Origin: Streptomyces flaveolus
GTDB lineage: Bacteria > Actinomycetota > Actinomycetes > Streptomycetales > Streptomycetaceae
NCBI RefSeq assembly: GCF_014648815.1
Contig: NZ_BMRV01000011.1
Location: 186,001-250,000, forward strand
Direction: 5' to 3'
Length of the DNA stretch: 64,000 nucleotides
The position numbers were made by a program, and so were the translations under genes. Below are positions 49,061 to 56,553 of the stretch, piece after piece. The notes under the pieces are model-generated. The model did not search any database. It worked only from the letters and a program-made list of their open reading frames with translations, and was not told where the DNA came from. Numbering within the stretch: position 1 is the stretch's first letter; the number at the start of each line of letters is the position of its first letter.

Positions 49061-49921
49061 TCAGTCCCGGTTCTGTACGTGCTGGTAGCCGAAGCGGCCC
49101 TTGATGCACAGGTTGCCGTGGGTCACCGGGTTGTCGTGCGGCGAGGTGACCTTGACGATCTCATTGTCCTGCACGTGCAGGGTCAGATTGCAGCCGACAC
49201 CGCAGTACGCGCACACCGTGGTCGTCTCCGTCTGCCGTGCCTCGTCCCAGGTACCCGCCGCCCGCATGTCGAACTCCGACTTGAAGGACAGCGCCCCGGT
49301 GGGGCACACCTCGATGCAGTTGCCGCAGTAGACGCAGGCCGAGTCCGTCAGCGGGGCGTCGTGCTCGACCGAGATGCGGGCGTCGAAGCCCCGGCCCGAG
49401 ACGGAGATGGCGAAACTGTTCTGCCACTGGTCGCCGCAGGCGTCCACGCACTTGTAGCAGAGGATGCATTTGGCGTAGTCGCGCACGTACAGCTCGTTGT
49501 CGATCCTCGGCTGTTCGTCGACGCGTGCCGCGTCCGGGCCGAATCGGTCCGGCTTCGCCTCGTACTCCTTGATCCAGTCGGCCACCCGGGGGGTGGTGGA
49601 CAGGTCGACGGAGGACGCGAGCAGTTCGAGGACCAGCTTGCGGCTGTGCCGGACCCGCTCGGTGTCCGTCCTGACCACCATGCCCGGCACCGCCTCGCGC
49701 GAGCAGGCCGGAACGAGGGGCCGGGAGCCCTCCACCTCCACCACGCACACCCGGCAGGCGTTCTTCGGGGTGAGCGTGTCGCCCTCGCACAGGGTGGGCA
49801 CGTCCTTCCCGGCGGCCCGGCAGGCGTCGAGGACGGTGGAGCCCTCCGGTACCCGCGCCTCCTGTCCGTCGACGGTGAACTCCACCAGCCGGCGCGGCAC
49901 ACCCAGCGGTATCGCGGTCAC
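49061..49921 (-). CDS. Formate dehydrogenase iron-sulfur subunit: NuoG-like N-part plus the [4Fe-4S] domain of the Mo subunit
   Basis: 286 residues from GTG 49921, overlapping the preceding stop (GTGA). Domains in order: 2Fe-2S ferredoxin (Cys45, 56, 59, 73 in PTLCEGDTLTPKNACRVC and VPAC), then two 4Fe-4S sites (CILCYKCVDAC; CVYCGNCIEVCPTGA). Last comes the 4Fe-4S domain that normally begins a molybdopterin oxidoreductase (VCAYCGVGCNLTLHVQDNEI with CIKGRFGYQHV). The HxxxCxxC cluster of longer NuoG/FdsA proteins is missing. The protein stops exactly where the catalytic part of an FdsA-type chain would continue; that part is encoded separately at 51857-53800. Confidence 0.9.
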   Translation of the reverse strand: MTAIPLGVPRRLVEFTVDGQEARVPEGSTVLDACRAAGKDVPTLCEGDTLTPKNACRVCVVEVEGSRPLVPACSREAVPGMVVRTDTERVRHSRKLVLELLASSVDLSTTPRVADWIKEYEAKPDRFGPDAARVDEQPRIDNELYVRDYAKCILCYKCVDACGDQWQNSFAISVSGRGFDARISVEHDAPLTDSACVYCGNCIEVCPTGALSFKSEFDMRAAGTWDEARQTETTTVCAYCGVGCNLTLHVQDNEIVKVTSPHDNPVTHGNLCIKGRFGYQHVQNRD

Positions 49922-51876
49922 TTGTAGGCCCCCAGACGGTCGACGGCGGATTCGACGGCGTTCCACGCGGTCTGCCCCAGACCGCAGATCGAGGCGTCCC
50001 GCATCGCGCGGCCGACGTCCCGCAGCAGGGCGATGTCGCCGGCGGCGCCGGCACCCGTGCGGTCCACGATCCGCCGCAGCGCCTCCTCCTGCCGCACGGT
50101 CCCGACCCGGCACGGCACGCACTGCCCGCACGACTCGTCGCGGAAGAACTCGGCGATGCGCAGCAGCAGGCGGGGGAGCGGCACCGTGTCGTCGAAAGCC
50201 ATGACGACGCCCGAGCCGAGGGTCGTGCCCGCCTCGCGCGTGCCCTCGAAGGTGAGCGGGACGTCCAGTTCGTCGGGGCGTACGAAGCCGCCCGCGGCCC
50301 CGCCCAGCAGGACCGCCCGCAGTCCGTCGCGCACTCCGGCGAGGGTGAGCAGCTCGCCCAGCGTCGCGCCGAACGGCAGCTCGTAGACGCCGGGGCGGTC
50401 CACGCTGCCCGACACGCAGAACAGCTTCGGCCCGGTGGACGTCGCCGTGCCGATCGCCGCGTACGCCGGGGCGCCCAGGGTGAGGATCGGCAGCACGTTG
50501 ACCAGGGTCTCGACGTTGTTCTCCACCGTGGGCTTGCCGAACAGGCCCTTCTCCACCGGGAACGGCGGCTTGGAGCGCGGCTCGCCCCGGTAGCCCTCGA
50601 TGGAGTTGAACAGGGCCGTCTCCTCGCCGCAGATGTAGGCGCCCGCGCCCCGCCGGATCTCGATGTCGAAGGCGTAGCCCTGCCCGAGGACGTCGTCGCC
50701 GAGCAGTCCGCGGGCGCGGGCCTGCGTGATCGCGTGGGTGAGGCGGGCCAGGGCGCGGGGGTACTCGCCGCGCAGGTAGAGGTAGCCCTTGTGCGCGCCG
50801 GTGGCGTACCCGGCGATCGTCAAGGCCTCGACGAGCGCGTACGGGTCGCCCTCCATGAGGACGCGGTCCTTGAAGGTGCCCGGCTCGGACTCGTCGGCGT
50901 TGCAGACGACGTAGTGGGGGTGGTCGGGCTGGGCGGCGGTGGCCTGCCACTTGCGGCCGGTGGGGAAGGCGGCGCCGCCGCGGCCGAGCAGGCCGGAGTC
51001 GGTGACCTCGCGGATGACACCGGCCGGGCCGAGGGCGAAGGCGCGGCGCAGGGCGGTGTAGCCGCCGTGGGCGCGGTAGTCGTCGAGGGAGGTGGGATCG
51101 ACGGTGCCGATGCGGGTGAGGAGGGTGAGGGTGGGGGTGCCGGCCTGGGGGACCGCCGTCGCGGGGGTGGGTTCGGCGGGGGCCGATTCGGGGTGGGTGG
51201 CCGCTCGGACTGCCGCGTCCGGGGTCGCGGGGGCGCAGACCGCCGTCGCGTGGAGGGTGTTCCGCCCCCGCCGCCCCTTCCCCTTCCCGTTCCCGTTCCC
51301 GGGGGCTGCCGCCCCCGGACCCCAGCTGTCGGCCTGGACGGCCTCGTCCTCGCACGCCGGACGGGCTGAGATGTCCCCGGCGTGGGCTGGGACGCCGGCC
51401 CGGAACACCAACGCCGCCGGGGCCCGCTCGCACAGGCCCAGGCACGGGCTGCGTTCGACCTTCACCCCGCTCTCCGGGCCCAGCCGCGCCTCCACGTCCG
51501 CGCACAACCCGGTCGCCCCCGCCGCCGTGCACGCCAGGTCGGTGCAGAGGTGGAGCACCGTCGCCGGGCGGGGGCGGACGGAGAACATCGCGTAGAAGGT
51601 GGCGACGCCGTACGCCTCGGCCGGCGGTACCGTCAGGCGCCGGCACAGGTAGTCCAGGGCGCCCTCGCTGATCCAGCCGACGCGGTCGTTGAGCGCGTGC
51701 AGTCCCGGCAGCAGCAGGTCGCGCCGGTCGCGGGCCTCGCGTCCGCCGCGGGCCCACCGGAGATCCGCGTCGGTGCGGTCGGCGCCCTCCCAGGCGGACT
51801 CGGGCGGGCCGAGCAGGGCGTCGACGGCCGCCCGTTCCTCGTCGGTGGGCTTGCTGTCACCGAAGTGCAGGTCCAC
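49918..51876 (-). CDS. NuoE-NuoF fusion: NADH-binding diaphorase subunit of formate dehydrogenase
   Basis: 652 residues. Residues about 1-140 are NuoE-like with a 2Fe-2S site (LCTDLACTAAG and SPCLGLCERAPA). A linker of roughly 100 residues follows, and then NuoF: GRGGAAFPTGRKWQ and NADESEPGTFKDR for FMN/NAD binding, and the 4Fe-4S motif ESCGQCVPCRVGT. It passes electrons from formate to NAD+, like FdsG and FdsB joined. The linker is partly encoded by a dispersed repeat (GNGNGKGKGRRGR and ISARPACEDEAVQA). GTG 51876 lies 20 bases inside the preceding catalytic-subunit gene. Confidence 0.92.
   Translation of the reverse strand: MDLHFGDSKPTDEERAAVDALLGPPESAWEGADRTDADLRWARGGREARDRRDLLLPGLHALNDRVGWISEGALDYLCRRLTVPPAEAYGVATFYAMFSVRPRPATVLHLCTDLACTAAGATGLCADVEARLGPESGVKVERSPCLGLCERAPAALVFRAGVPAHAGDISARPACEDEAVQADSWGPGAAAPGNGNGKGKGRRGRNTLHATAVCAPATPDAAVRAATHPESAPAEPTPATAVPQAGTPTLTLLTRIGTVDPTSLDDYRAHGGYTALRRAFALGPAGVIREVTDSGLLGRGGAAFPTGRKWQATAAQPDHPHYVVCNADESEPGTFKDRVLMEGDPYALVEALTIAGYATGAHKGYLYLRGEYPRALARLTHAITQARARGLLGDDVLGQGYAFDIEIRRGAGAYICGEETALFNSIEGYRGEPRSKPPFPVEKGLFGKPTVENNVETLVNVLPILTLGAPAYAAIGTATSTGPKLFCVSGSVDRPGVYELPFGATLGELLTLAGVRDGLRAVLLGGAAGGFVRPDELDVPLTFEGTREAGTTLGSGVVMAFDDTVPLPRLLLRIAEFFRDESCGQCVPCRVGTVRQEEALRRIVDRTGAGAAGDIALLRDVGRAMRDASICGLGQTAWNAVESAVDRLGAYK
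51273..51370. repeat. In-frame copy of a Streptomyces dispersed repeat inside the NuoE-NuoF gene
   Basis: It consists of a CCCTTCCCGTTCCC-type hexamer tract, the hairpin CCGGGGGC-TGCC-GCCCCCGG (51299-51318), then GGCCTGGACGGCCTCGTCCT and CGCCGGACGGGCTGA. I recall this composite element from many intergenic sites in Streptomyces. Here it is read through without frameshift and adds about 33 residues to the interdomain linker. Confidence 0.65.
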
Positions 51877-53800
51877 TGGTGCTCACCTTCTCGATCCGGA
51901 TCGCCGAGGCCTTGAACTCCGCCGTCCCCGCGATCGGGCAGTTGGCCTCGATGGTCAGTTGGTTGGTGTCCACCTCGTCGGGAAAGTGGAAGCTCATGAA
52001 GGCGAGCCCGGGACGCAGCGCGGTGTCGACCCAGACCGGCGCGATCAGCGAGCCGCGCCGCGAGGTCACCCGCACCTCCTCGCCGACCGCCACCCCATAG
52101 CGTTCCGCGTCCTCCGGGCACAGCTCGACGGCCTCCCCGCGCCGCAGCGGAGACGCGTAACTACCGCTCTGCACACCGGTGTTGTAGGAGTCGAGTCGCC
52201 GGCCCGTGGTCAGGCGGATCGGGTACTCCTCGTCGGTGAGGTCCACGGGCGGGTCGTGCCGGACGATACCGAAGGGTGCGAGGGGGCCCCGCCGGGCCGG
52301 GTCGGGGTCCCACAACCTGCCGTGCAGGTAGGGCGGTTCCAGTTCCTCCGTGCTCGGGCACGGCCACTGGATGCCCTGGTGCTCCGTCAGACGCGCGTAC
52401 GTCATCCCGTGGTGGTCCGGGGAGAGGGAGCGCAGTTCGTTCCACACCGTCTCGGCGTCCGGGTACTTCCAGTCGTGGCCGAGCCGCGCCGCCAGGGCGC
52501 ACAGGATGTCGATGTCCTCGCGGGCCTCGCCGGGCGGGGTGACGGCCCTGCGGACGCGCTGCACGCGCCGCTCGCTGTTGGTGGTGGTGCCCTCCGTCTC
52601 CGCCCAGCCGGCGGTCGCCGGGAGGACCACGTCGGCCAGCTCGGCGGTCTTCGTCAGGAAGATGTCCTGGACGACGAGGAAGTCCAGCGCGCCCAGCCGG
52701 CGCACCGCCTGTTCGCTGTCCGCCTCCGACTGCGCGGGGTTCTCGCCGATGCAGTAGACGGCCTTCAGCGTGCCGTCCTCCATCGCCTCGAACATCTCCG
52801 TCAGGGTCATGCCGTAGTGCGGCTGGACGACCGTGTCCCACGCCGACTCGAACTTGAGCCGTACGTCCGCGTCGAGGATGTCCTGGAAGCCCGGCAGCCG
52901 GTTGGGGATCGCGCCCATGTCGCCGCCGCCCTGCACGTTGTTCTGGCCGCGCAGGGGCTGCAGCCCGGAACCGTAGCGGCCGACGTGGCCGGTCAGCAGG
53001 GACAGGTTGATCAGCGCACGGACGTTGTCGGTGCCGTTGTGGTGCTCGGTGATGCCGAGCGTCCAGCACAGCTGGGCGCGCTCGGCGCGGGCGTAGGCAT
53101 GGGCCAGCTCGCGGACGGCGGCGGCCGGTACGCCCGTCACCTTCTCGGCGAGGGACAGCGTCCACGGCTCGACGAGGGCCTTGTACTCCTCGTACCCGGT
53201 GGTCGCCCGGGCGACGAACGCCTCGTTGACCAGCCCGGCGTGGATGATCTCGCGGCCCACCGCGTGCGCCAGCGGGATGTCGGTGCCGACGTTGGGGCCG
53301 AGCCAGCTCTCCGCCCATTCGGCGGTGCTCGTCCGCCGGGGGTCGACCGCGTACATGCGGGCGCCGTTCCTGATGCCCTTCAGTACGTGCTGGAAGAAGA
53401 TCGGGTGCGCGAAGCGGGCGTTGGAACCCCACATCACGATGACGTCCGTGTGCTCGATCTCCTCGTACGAGGACGTCCCGCCGCCGGAGCCGAAGGCGGC
53501 CGACAGACCCGCGACGCTCGGCGCGTGGCAGGTGCGGTTGCAGGAGTCGACGTTGTGGGTGCCCATGACGACCCGGGCGAACTTCTGCGCCACGTAGTTC
53601 ATCTCGTTGGTCGCCCGGGCGCAGGAGAACATCCCGAACGCGCCGCGCGCCGCCGCCAGGCCACGGGCGGCCCGGTCCAGGGCCTCGTCCCAGGTCGCCC
53701 GGCGGAAGGGCTGGTCGCGGGAGTCCCGCACCAGCGGGTGGGTGAGGCGGGTGTAGGTCCTCGGGCCGCGGTCGCGCCCCTTGCGGTCGGCTTTCCTCAT
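51857..53800 (-). CDS. Formate dehydrogenase catalytic (Mo-bisMGD) subunit lacking its N-terminal [4Fe-4S] domain
   Basis: 647 residues from ATG 53800 (overlapping the preceding stop, ATGA). The molybdenum ligand is Cys91 followed by His92 in VDSCNRTCHAPSVAGLSAAF, so this is a Cys, not selenocysteine, enzyme. IEHTDVIVMWGSNARFAHPI, AVDPRRTSTAEWAESWLGPN and LLTGHVGRYGSGLQPLRGQN bind the cofactor, and the C-terminal MopB domain holds RLTTGRRLDSYNTGVQSGSY. It begins at RLTHPLVRDSRD, directly after where the usual 4Fe-4S domain would end; that domain is on the 49061 protein. It oxidises formate to CO2. Confidence 0.93.
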   Translation of the reverse strand: MRKADRKGRDRGPRTYTRLTHPLVRDSRDQPFRRATWDEALDRAARGLAAARGAFGMFSCARATNEMNYVAQKFARVVMGTHNVDSCNRTCHAPSVAGLSAAFGSGGGTSSYEEIEHTDVIVMWGSNARFAHPIFFQHVLKGIRNGARMYAVDPRRTSTAEWAESWLGPNVGTDIPLAHAVGREIIHAGLVNEAFVARATTGYEEYKALVEPWTLSLAEKVTGVPAAAVRELAHAYARAERAQLCWTLGITEHHNGTDNVRALINLSLLTGHVGRYGSGLQPLRGQNNVQGGGDMGAIPNRLPGFQDILDADVRLKFESAWDTVVQPHYGMTLTEMFEAMEDGTLKAVYCIGENPAQSEADSEQAVRRLGALDFLVVQDIFLTKTAELADVVLPATAGWAETEGTTTNSERRVQRVRRAVTPPGEAREDIDILCALAARLGHDWKYPDAETVWNELRSLSPDHHGMTYARLTEHQGIQWPCPSTEELEPPYLHGRLWDPDPARRGPLAPFGIVRHDPPVDLTDEEYPIRLTTGRRLDSYNTGVQSGSYASPLRRGEAVELCPEDAERYGVAVGEEVRVTSRRGSLIAPVWVDTALRPGLAFMSFHFPDEVDTNQLTIEANCPIAGTAEFKASAIRIEKVSTSGPALR

Positions 53801-54768
53801 GCGGCACTCCTCAGCGCGAGCAGGTCCGACAGGGCGTGCACGGTGCGCAGGGTGGGCACCTCGACGCCGGTGATCTCCGCCAGTTCGACGACGGCCGCGA
53901 GCAGGACGTCGAGTTCCAGCGGCTTGCCGCGCTCCAGGTCCTGGAGCGTGGAGGTGCGGTGGTCGCCGACCTTCTCGGCGCCCGCGAGCCGGCGTTCGAT
54001 GGAGACGCCGACCTCGCAGCCGAGGGCCGCGGCGACCGCGAGCGTCTCGGTCATCATGGTCTCGATGACCTGCCGGGTGCCGCCGTGCAGGCACATCTGC
54101 CGCATGGTGGCGCGGGCCAGCGCGCTGATCGGGTTGAAGGAGATGTTGCCCAGCAGCTTCAGCCAGATGTCGGCCCGCAGGTCCGGCTCGACCGGGCACT
54201 TCAGCCCTCCCGACCGCATCGCCTCGCTGAACGCCAGGCAGCGCTCCGAGACACCGCGGCCGGGCTCCCCGATCGAGAAGCGGGTGCCTTCGACGTGCCG
54301 GACGACGCCCGGCTGTTCGAGTTCGGTGGCCGCGTAGACGACGCAGCCGACGGCCCGTTCGGGCGCGAGCACCGCACTGACCGCGCCGGCCGGGTCCACA
54401 CTCTCGAGGCGGCGCCCGTCGTACGGGCCGCCGTGCCGGTGGAAGTACCACCAGGGAATGCCGTTCTGCGCGGCCACGACGGCCGTGGTGTCGTGCAGCA
54501 GCGGCTCGATCAGCGGCCCGCACGCCGCGTACGAGTTGGCCTTCAGACCCAGGAAGACGTAGTCGACCGGGCCCACTTCGGCCGGGTCGTCGGTGGCACG
54601 CGGATGCGCGGTGAAGTCGCCGCGCGGGCTGCGCACCCGTACTCCGTACTGCCTCATGGCCGCCAGGTGCGGTCCACGGGCGATGAGGTGGACGTCGGCG
54701 CCCGCACGGTGGAGCGCGGCGCCGACGTAGGCGCCGATCGCCCCGGCGCCGAGGACTGCGACTTTCAT
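53797..54768 (-). CDS. Ketopantoate reductase-like (ApbA/PanE family) oxidoreductase
   Basis: 323 residues from ATG 54768. The Rossmann motif MKVAVLGAGAIGAYVGAALH binds NADPH. The catalytic Lys candidate lies in DLRADIWLKLLGNISFNPIS and the acid Glu region in ETMMTETLAVAAALG. PanE makes pantoate for coenzyme A, but family members act on other 2-keto acids. It is the first gene of the formate dehydrogenase operon and overlaps the catalytic subunit by four bases, so a role in C1 or oxalate-derived metabolism is as likely as in pantothenate synthesis. No other pan genes are near. Confidence 0.85.
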   Translation of the reverse strand: MKVAVLGAGAIGAYVGAALHRAGADVHLIARGPHLAAMRQYGVRVRSPRGDFTAHPRATDDPAEVGPVDYVFLGLKANSYAACGPLIEPLLHDTTAVVAAQNGIPWWYFHRHGGPYDGRRLESVDPAGAVSAVLAPERAVGCVVYAATELEQPGVVRHVEGTRFSIGEPGRGVSERCLAFSEAMRSGGLKCPVEPDLRADIWLKLLGNISFNPISALARATMRQMCLHGGTRQVIETMMTETLAVAAALGCEVGVSIERRLAGAEKVGDHRTSTLQDLERGKPLELDVLLAAVVELAEITGVEVPTLRTVHALSDLLALRSAA

Positions 54769-54846
54769 GACGGGGGAGCTCCGTTCGGTCGAGGGATACC
54801 GAGGAACTGCGGGCCGGGACGTGCCGGGCGGCCCTGTGTCGACGAA

Positions 54847-54862
54847 ATATTGTCTACAGTAT
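54847..54862. promoter_or_regulatory. Putative GntR/FCD operator in the divergent fdh-OFA promoter (ATATTGT-CT-ACAGTAT)
   Basis: Seven-base arms with one mismatch pair and a 2-base centre, 79 bases from the leftward and 106 bases from the rightward start. It contains GTCTACAGT, whose reverse complement ACTGTAGAC recurs in front of the GntR gene. Confidence 0.6.
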
Positions 54863-54960
54863 GGAGGTTGTCCCAGCAAGGCTCCGGGCAAGGCTTGGTG
54901 CAAGCGACGTTGGTTGTCCCCTCAACTGTCTTCTCAACCGTGGTTCGGCTGCCTACGGTT

Positions 54961-54978
54961 GGGGACTCATGAGTCCCC
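54961..54978. promoter_or_regulatory. Perfect 18-bp palindrome covering the OFA transporter start codon
   Basis: GGGGACTCATGAGTCCCC includes the ribosome site (GGGGA) and ATG 54969. In RNA a 6-bp GGGGAC/GTCCCC stem would enclose the start codon in a 6-base loop. Confidence 0.6.
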
Positions 54979-56306
54979 CCATGGCACCCCAGGGCTGGAG
55001 CCGCTGGCTCGTTCCCCCCGCCGCCCTCTCGGTCCACCTCTCCATCGGCCAGGCCTACGCCTGGTCCGTGTTCAAACCGCCCCTCGAATCCGCGCTCGGC
55101 ATCAGCGGCACGCAGAGCGCGCTGCCCTTCCAGCTCGGCATCGTCATGCTCGGCCTGTCCGCCGCGTTCGGCGGCACCCTCGTGGAACGGCACGGGCCGC
55201 GCTGGGCGATGACCGTCGCCCTGGTCTGCTTCTCGTCCGGCTTCCTGCTCTCCGCGCTCGGCGCCGCGGTGGAGCAGTACTGGCTGATCGTCCTCGGCTA
55301 CGGCTTCGTCGGCGGGATCGGCCTCGGCATCGGCTACATCTCGCCGGTCTCCACGCTGATCAAGTGGTTCCCCGACCGGCCGGGCATGGCCACCGGCATC
55401 GCCATCATGGGCTTCGGCGGCGGGGCGCTCATCGCCTCGCCCTGGTCGGCCCAGATGCTGGAGTCCTTCGGCGCCGACAACTCGGGCATCGCGCTGGCCT
55501 TCCTCGTGCACGGTCTGACGTACGCCGTCTTCATGCTGCTGGGCGTCCTGCTGGTACGGGTGCCGCGCCCGAGGGAAGGCGCCGACGGCGGCCCGGACGG
55601 GGCCCGGGGTGCGCAGGTCTCGGCGCGCGACGCGGTGCGCACCCCGCAGTTCTGGCTGCTGTGGGTCGCGCTGTGCATGAACGTCACCGCCGGTATCGGC
55701 ATCCTGGAGAAGGCCGCGCCGATGATCACGGACTTCTTCGCCGACACCTCCACCCCCGTGTCGGCCACGGCCGCCGCCGGGTTCGTCGCGCTGCTGTCGG
55801 CGGCCAACATGGCGGGACGGCTCGGCTGGTCCACGGCCTCCGACCTGATCGGACGCAAGAACATCTACCGCGTCTACCTGGGCGCCGGCGCGCTGATGTA
55901 CACGCTCGTCGCCCTGTTCGGCGACACCTCCAAGCCCTTGTTCGTCCTGTGCGCCCTCGTCCTCCTCTCCTTCTACGGCGGCGGCTTCGCCACCGCGCCC
56001 GCCTACCTCAAGGACCTCTTCGGCACCTACCAGGTCGGCGCGATCCACGGGCGGCTGCTCACCGCCTGGTCCACGGCCGGCGTCCTCGGGCCGCTGATCG
56101 TCAACTGGATCGCGGACCGGCAGGAGGAGGCCGGGCGGCACGGCCCGTCCCTGTACGGGCTGTCGTTCGTCATCATGATCGGACTGCTGGTCGTCGGCTT
56201 CGCCGCCAACGAACTCATCCGCCCGGTCCACGCCCGCCACCACATGCCCGCCCCCGTGCAGAAGGAGACCGCCGATGTCCCCCGACAGCAGCCAGAGTCC
56301 GCCTGA
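54969..56306 (+). CDS. OFA-family MFS transporter (oxalate:formate antiporter type)
   Basis: 445 residues, 12 membrane helices. The family signature is strong: LSIGQAYAWSVFKPPLESAL in helix 1, GIGYISPVSTLIKWFPDRPG between helices 4 and 5, GFGGGALIASPW, and YGGGFATAPAYLKDLFGTYQ followed by GAIHGRLLTAWSTAGVLGP. OxlT of Oxalobacter exchanges oxalate for formate; other OFA members carry lactate or related acids. Formate dehydrogenase genes lie divergently, supporting oxalate/formate. Start ATG 54969 is preferred over ATG 54981, which has no ribosome site. The 3' end overlaps a small-partner gene. Confidence 0.9.
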   Translation: MSPPMAPQGWSRWLVPPAALSVHLSIGQAYAWSVFKPPLESALGISGTQSALPFQLGIVMLGLSAAFGGTLVERHGPRWAMTVALVCFSSGFLLSALGAAVEQYWLIVLGYGFVGGIGLGIGYISPVSTLIKWFPDRPGMATGIAIMGFGGGALIASPWSAQMLESFGADNSGIALAFLVHGLTYAVFMLLGVLLVRVPRPREGADGGPDGARGAQVSARDAVRTPQFWLLWVALCMNVTAGIGILEKAAPMITDFFADTSTPVSATAAAGFVALLSAANMAGRLGWSTASDLIGRKNIYRVYLGAGALMYTLVALFGDTSKPLFVLCALVLLSFYGGGFATAPAYLKDLFGTYQVGAIHGRLLTAWSTAGVLGPLIVNWIADRQEEAGRHGPSLYGLSFVIMIGLLVVGFAANELIRPVHARHHMPAPVQKETADVPRQQPESA

Positions 56307-56418
56307 CCTGCCCGACCGGCGTCCGCTGATCGCGTTCACCTGGCTCTGGGTAGGGGCGCCGCTCGCCTACGGGCTGTACGAACTCGTCCGGAAGGCGACC
56401 CAGCTGTTCACCGGATGA
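56275..56418 (+). CDS. 47-residue membrane protein, MFS transporter small-subunit type
   Basis: Reads from ATG 56275, 8 bases behind AAGGAG, to TGA 56416, with 32 bases overlapping the transporter gene in another frame. The product begins MSPDSSQSPPDLPDRRPLIA and continues FTWLWVGAPLAYGLYELVRK, ending ATQLFTG. A Pro-rich head and one membrane helix with the WxWVGxPLxYGxYxL pattern fit the small partner proteins annotated next to OFA/MFS and some other transporters in actinobacteria and proteobacteria. It presumably binds or stabilises the transporter. Confidence 0.8.
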   Translation: MSPDSSQSPPDLPDRRPLIAFTWLWVGAPLAYGLYELVRKATQLFTG

Positions 56419-56553
56419 GGGGAAGGGCGCCCCGGATGCTGACCGAAGCCGACAAGGCGGGCGCCCGTTTCCTGTCGCATCACCTGCCGACGTACTCGCC
56501 GGTCACTCATCACACTGGTGGATCCCGTCCCCGAGGCAACGAGGATTCCATCC

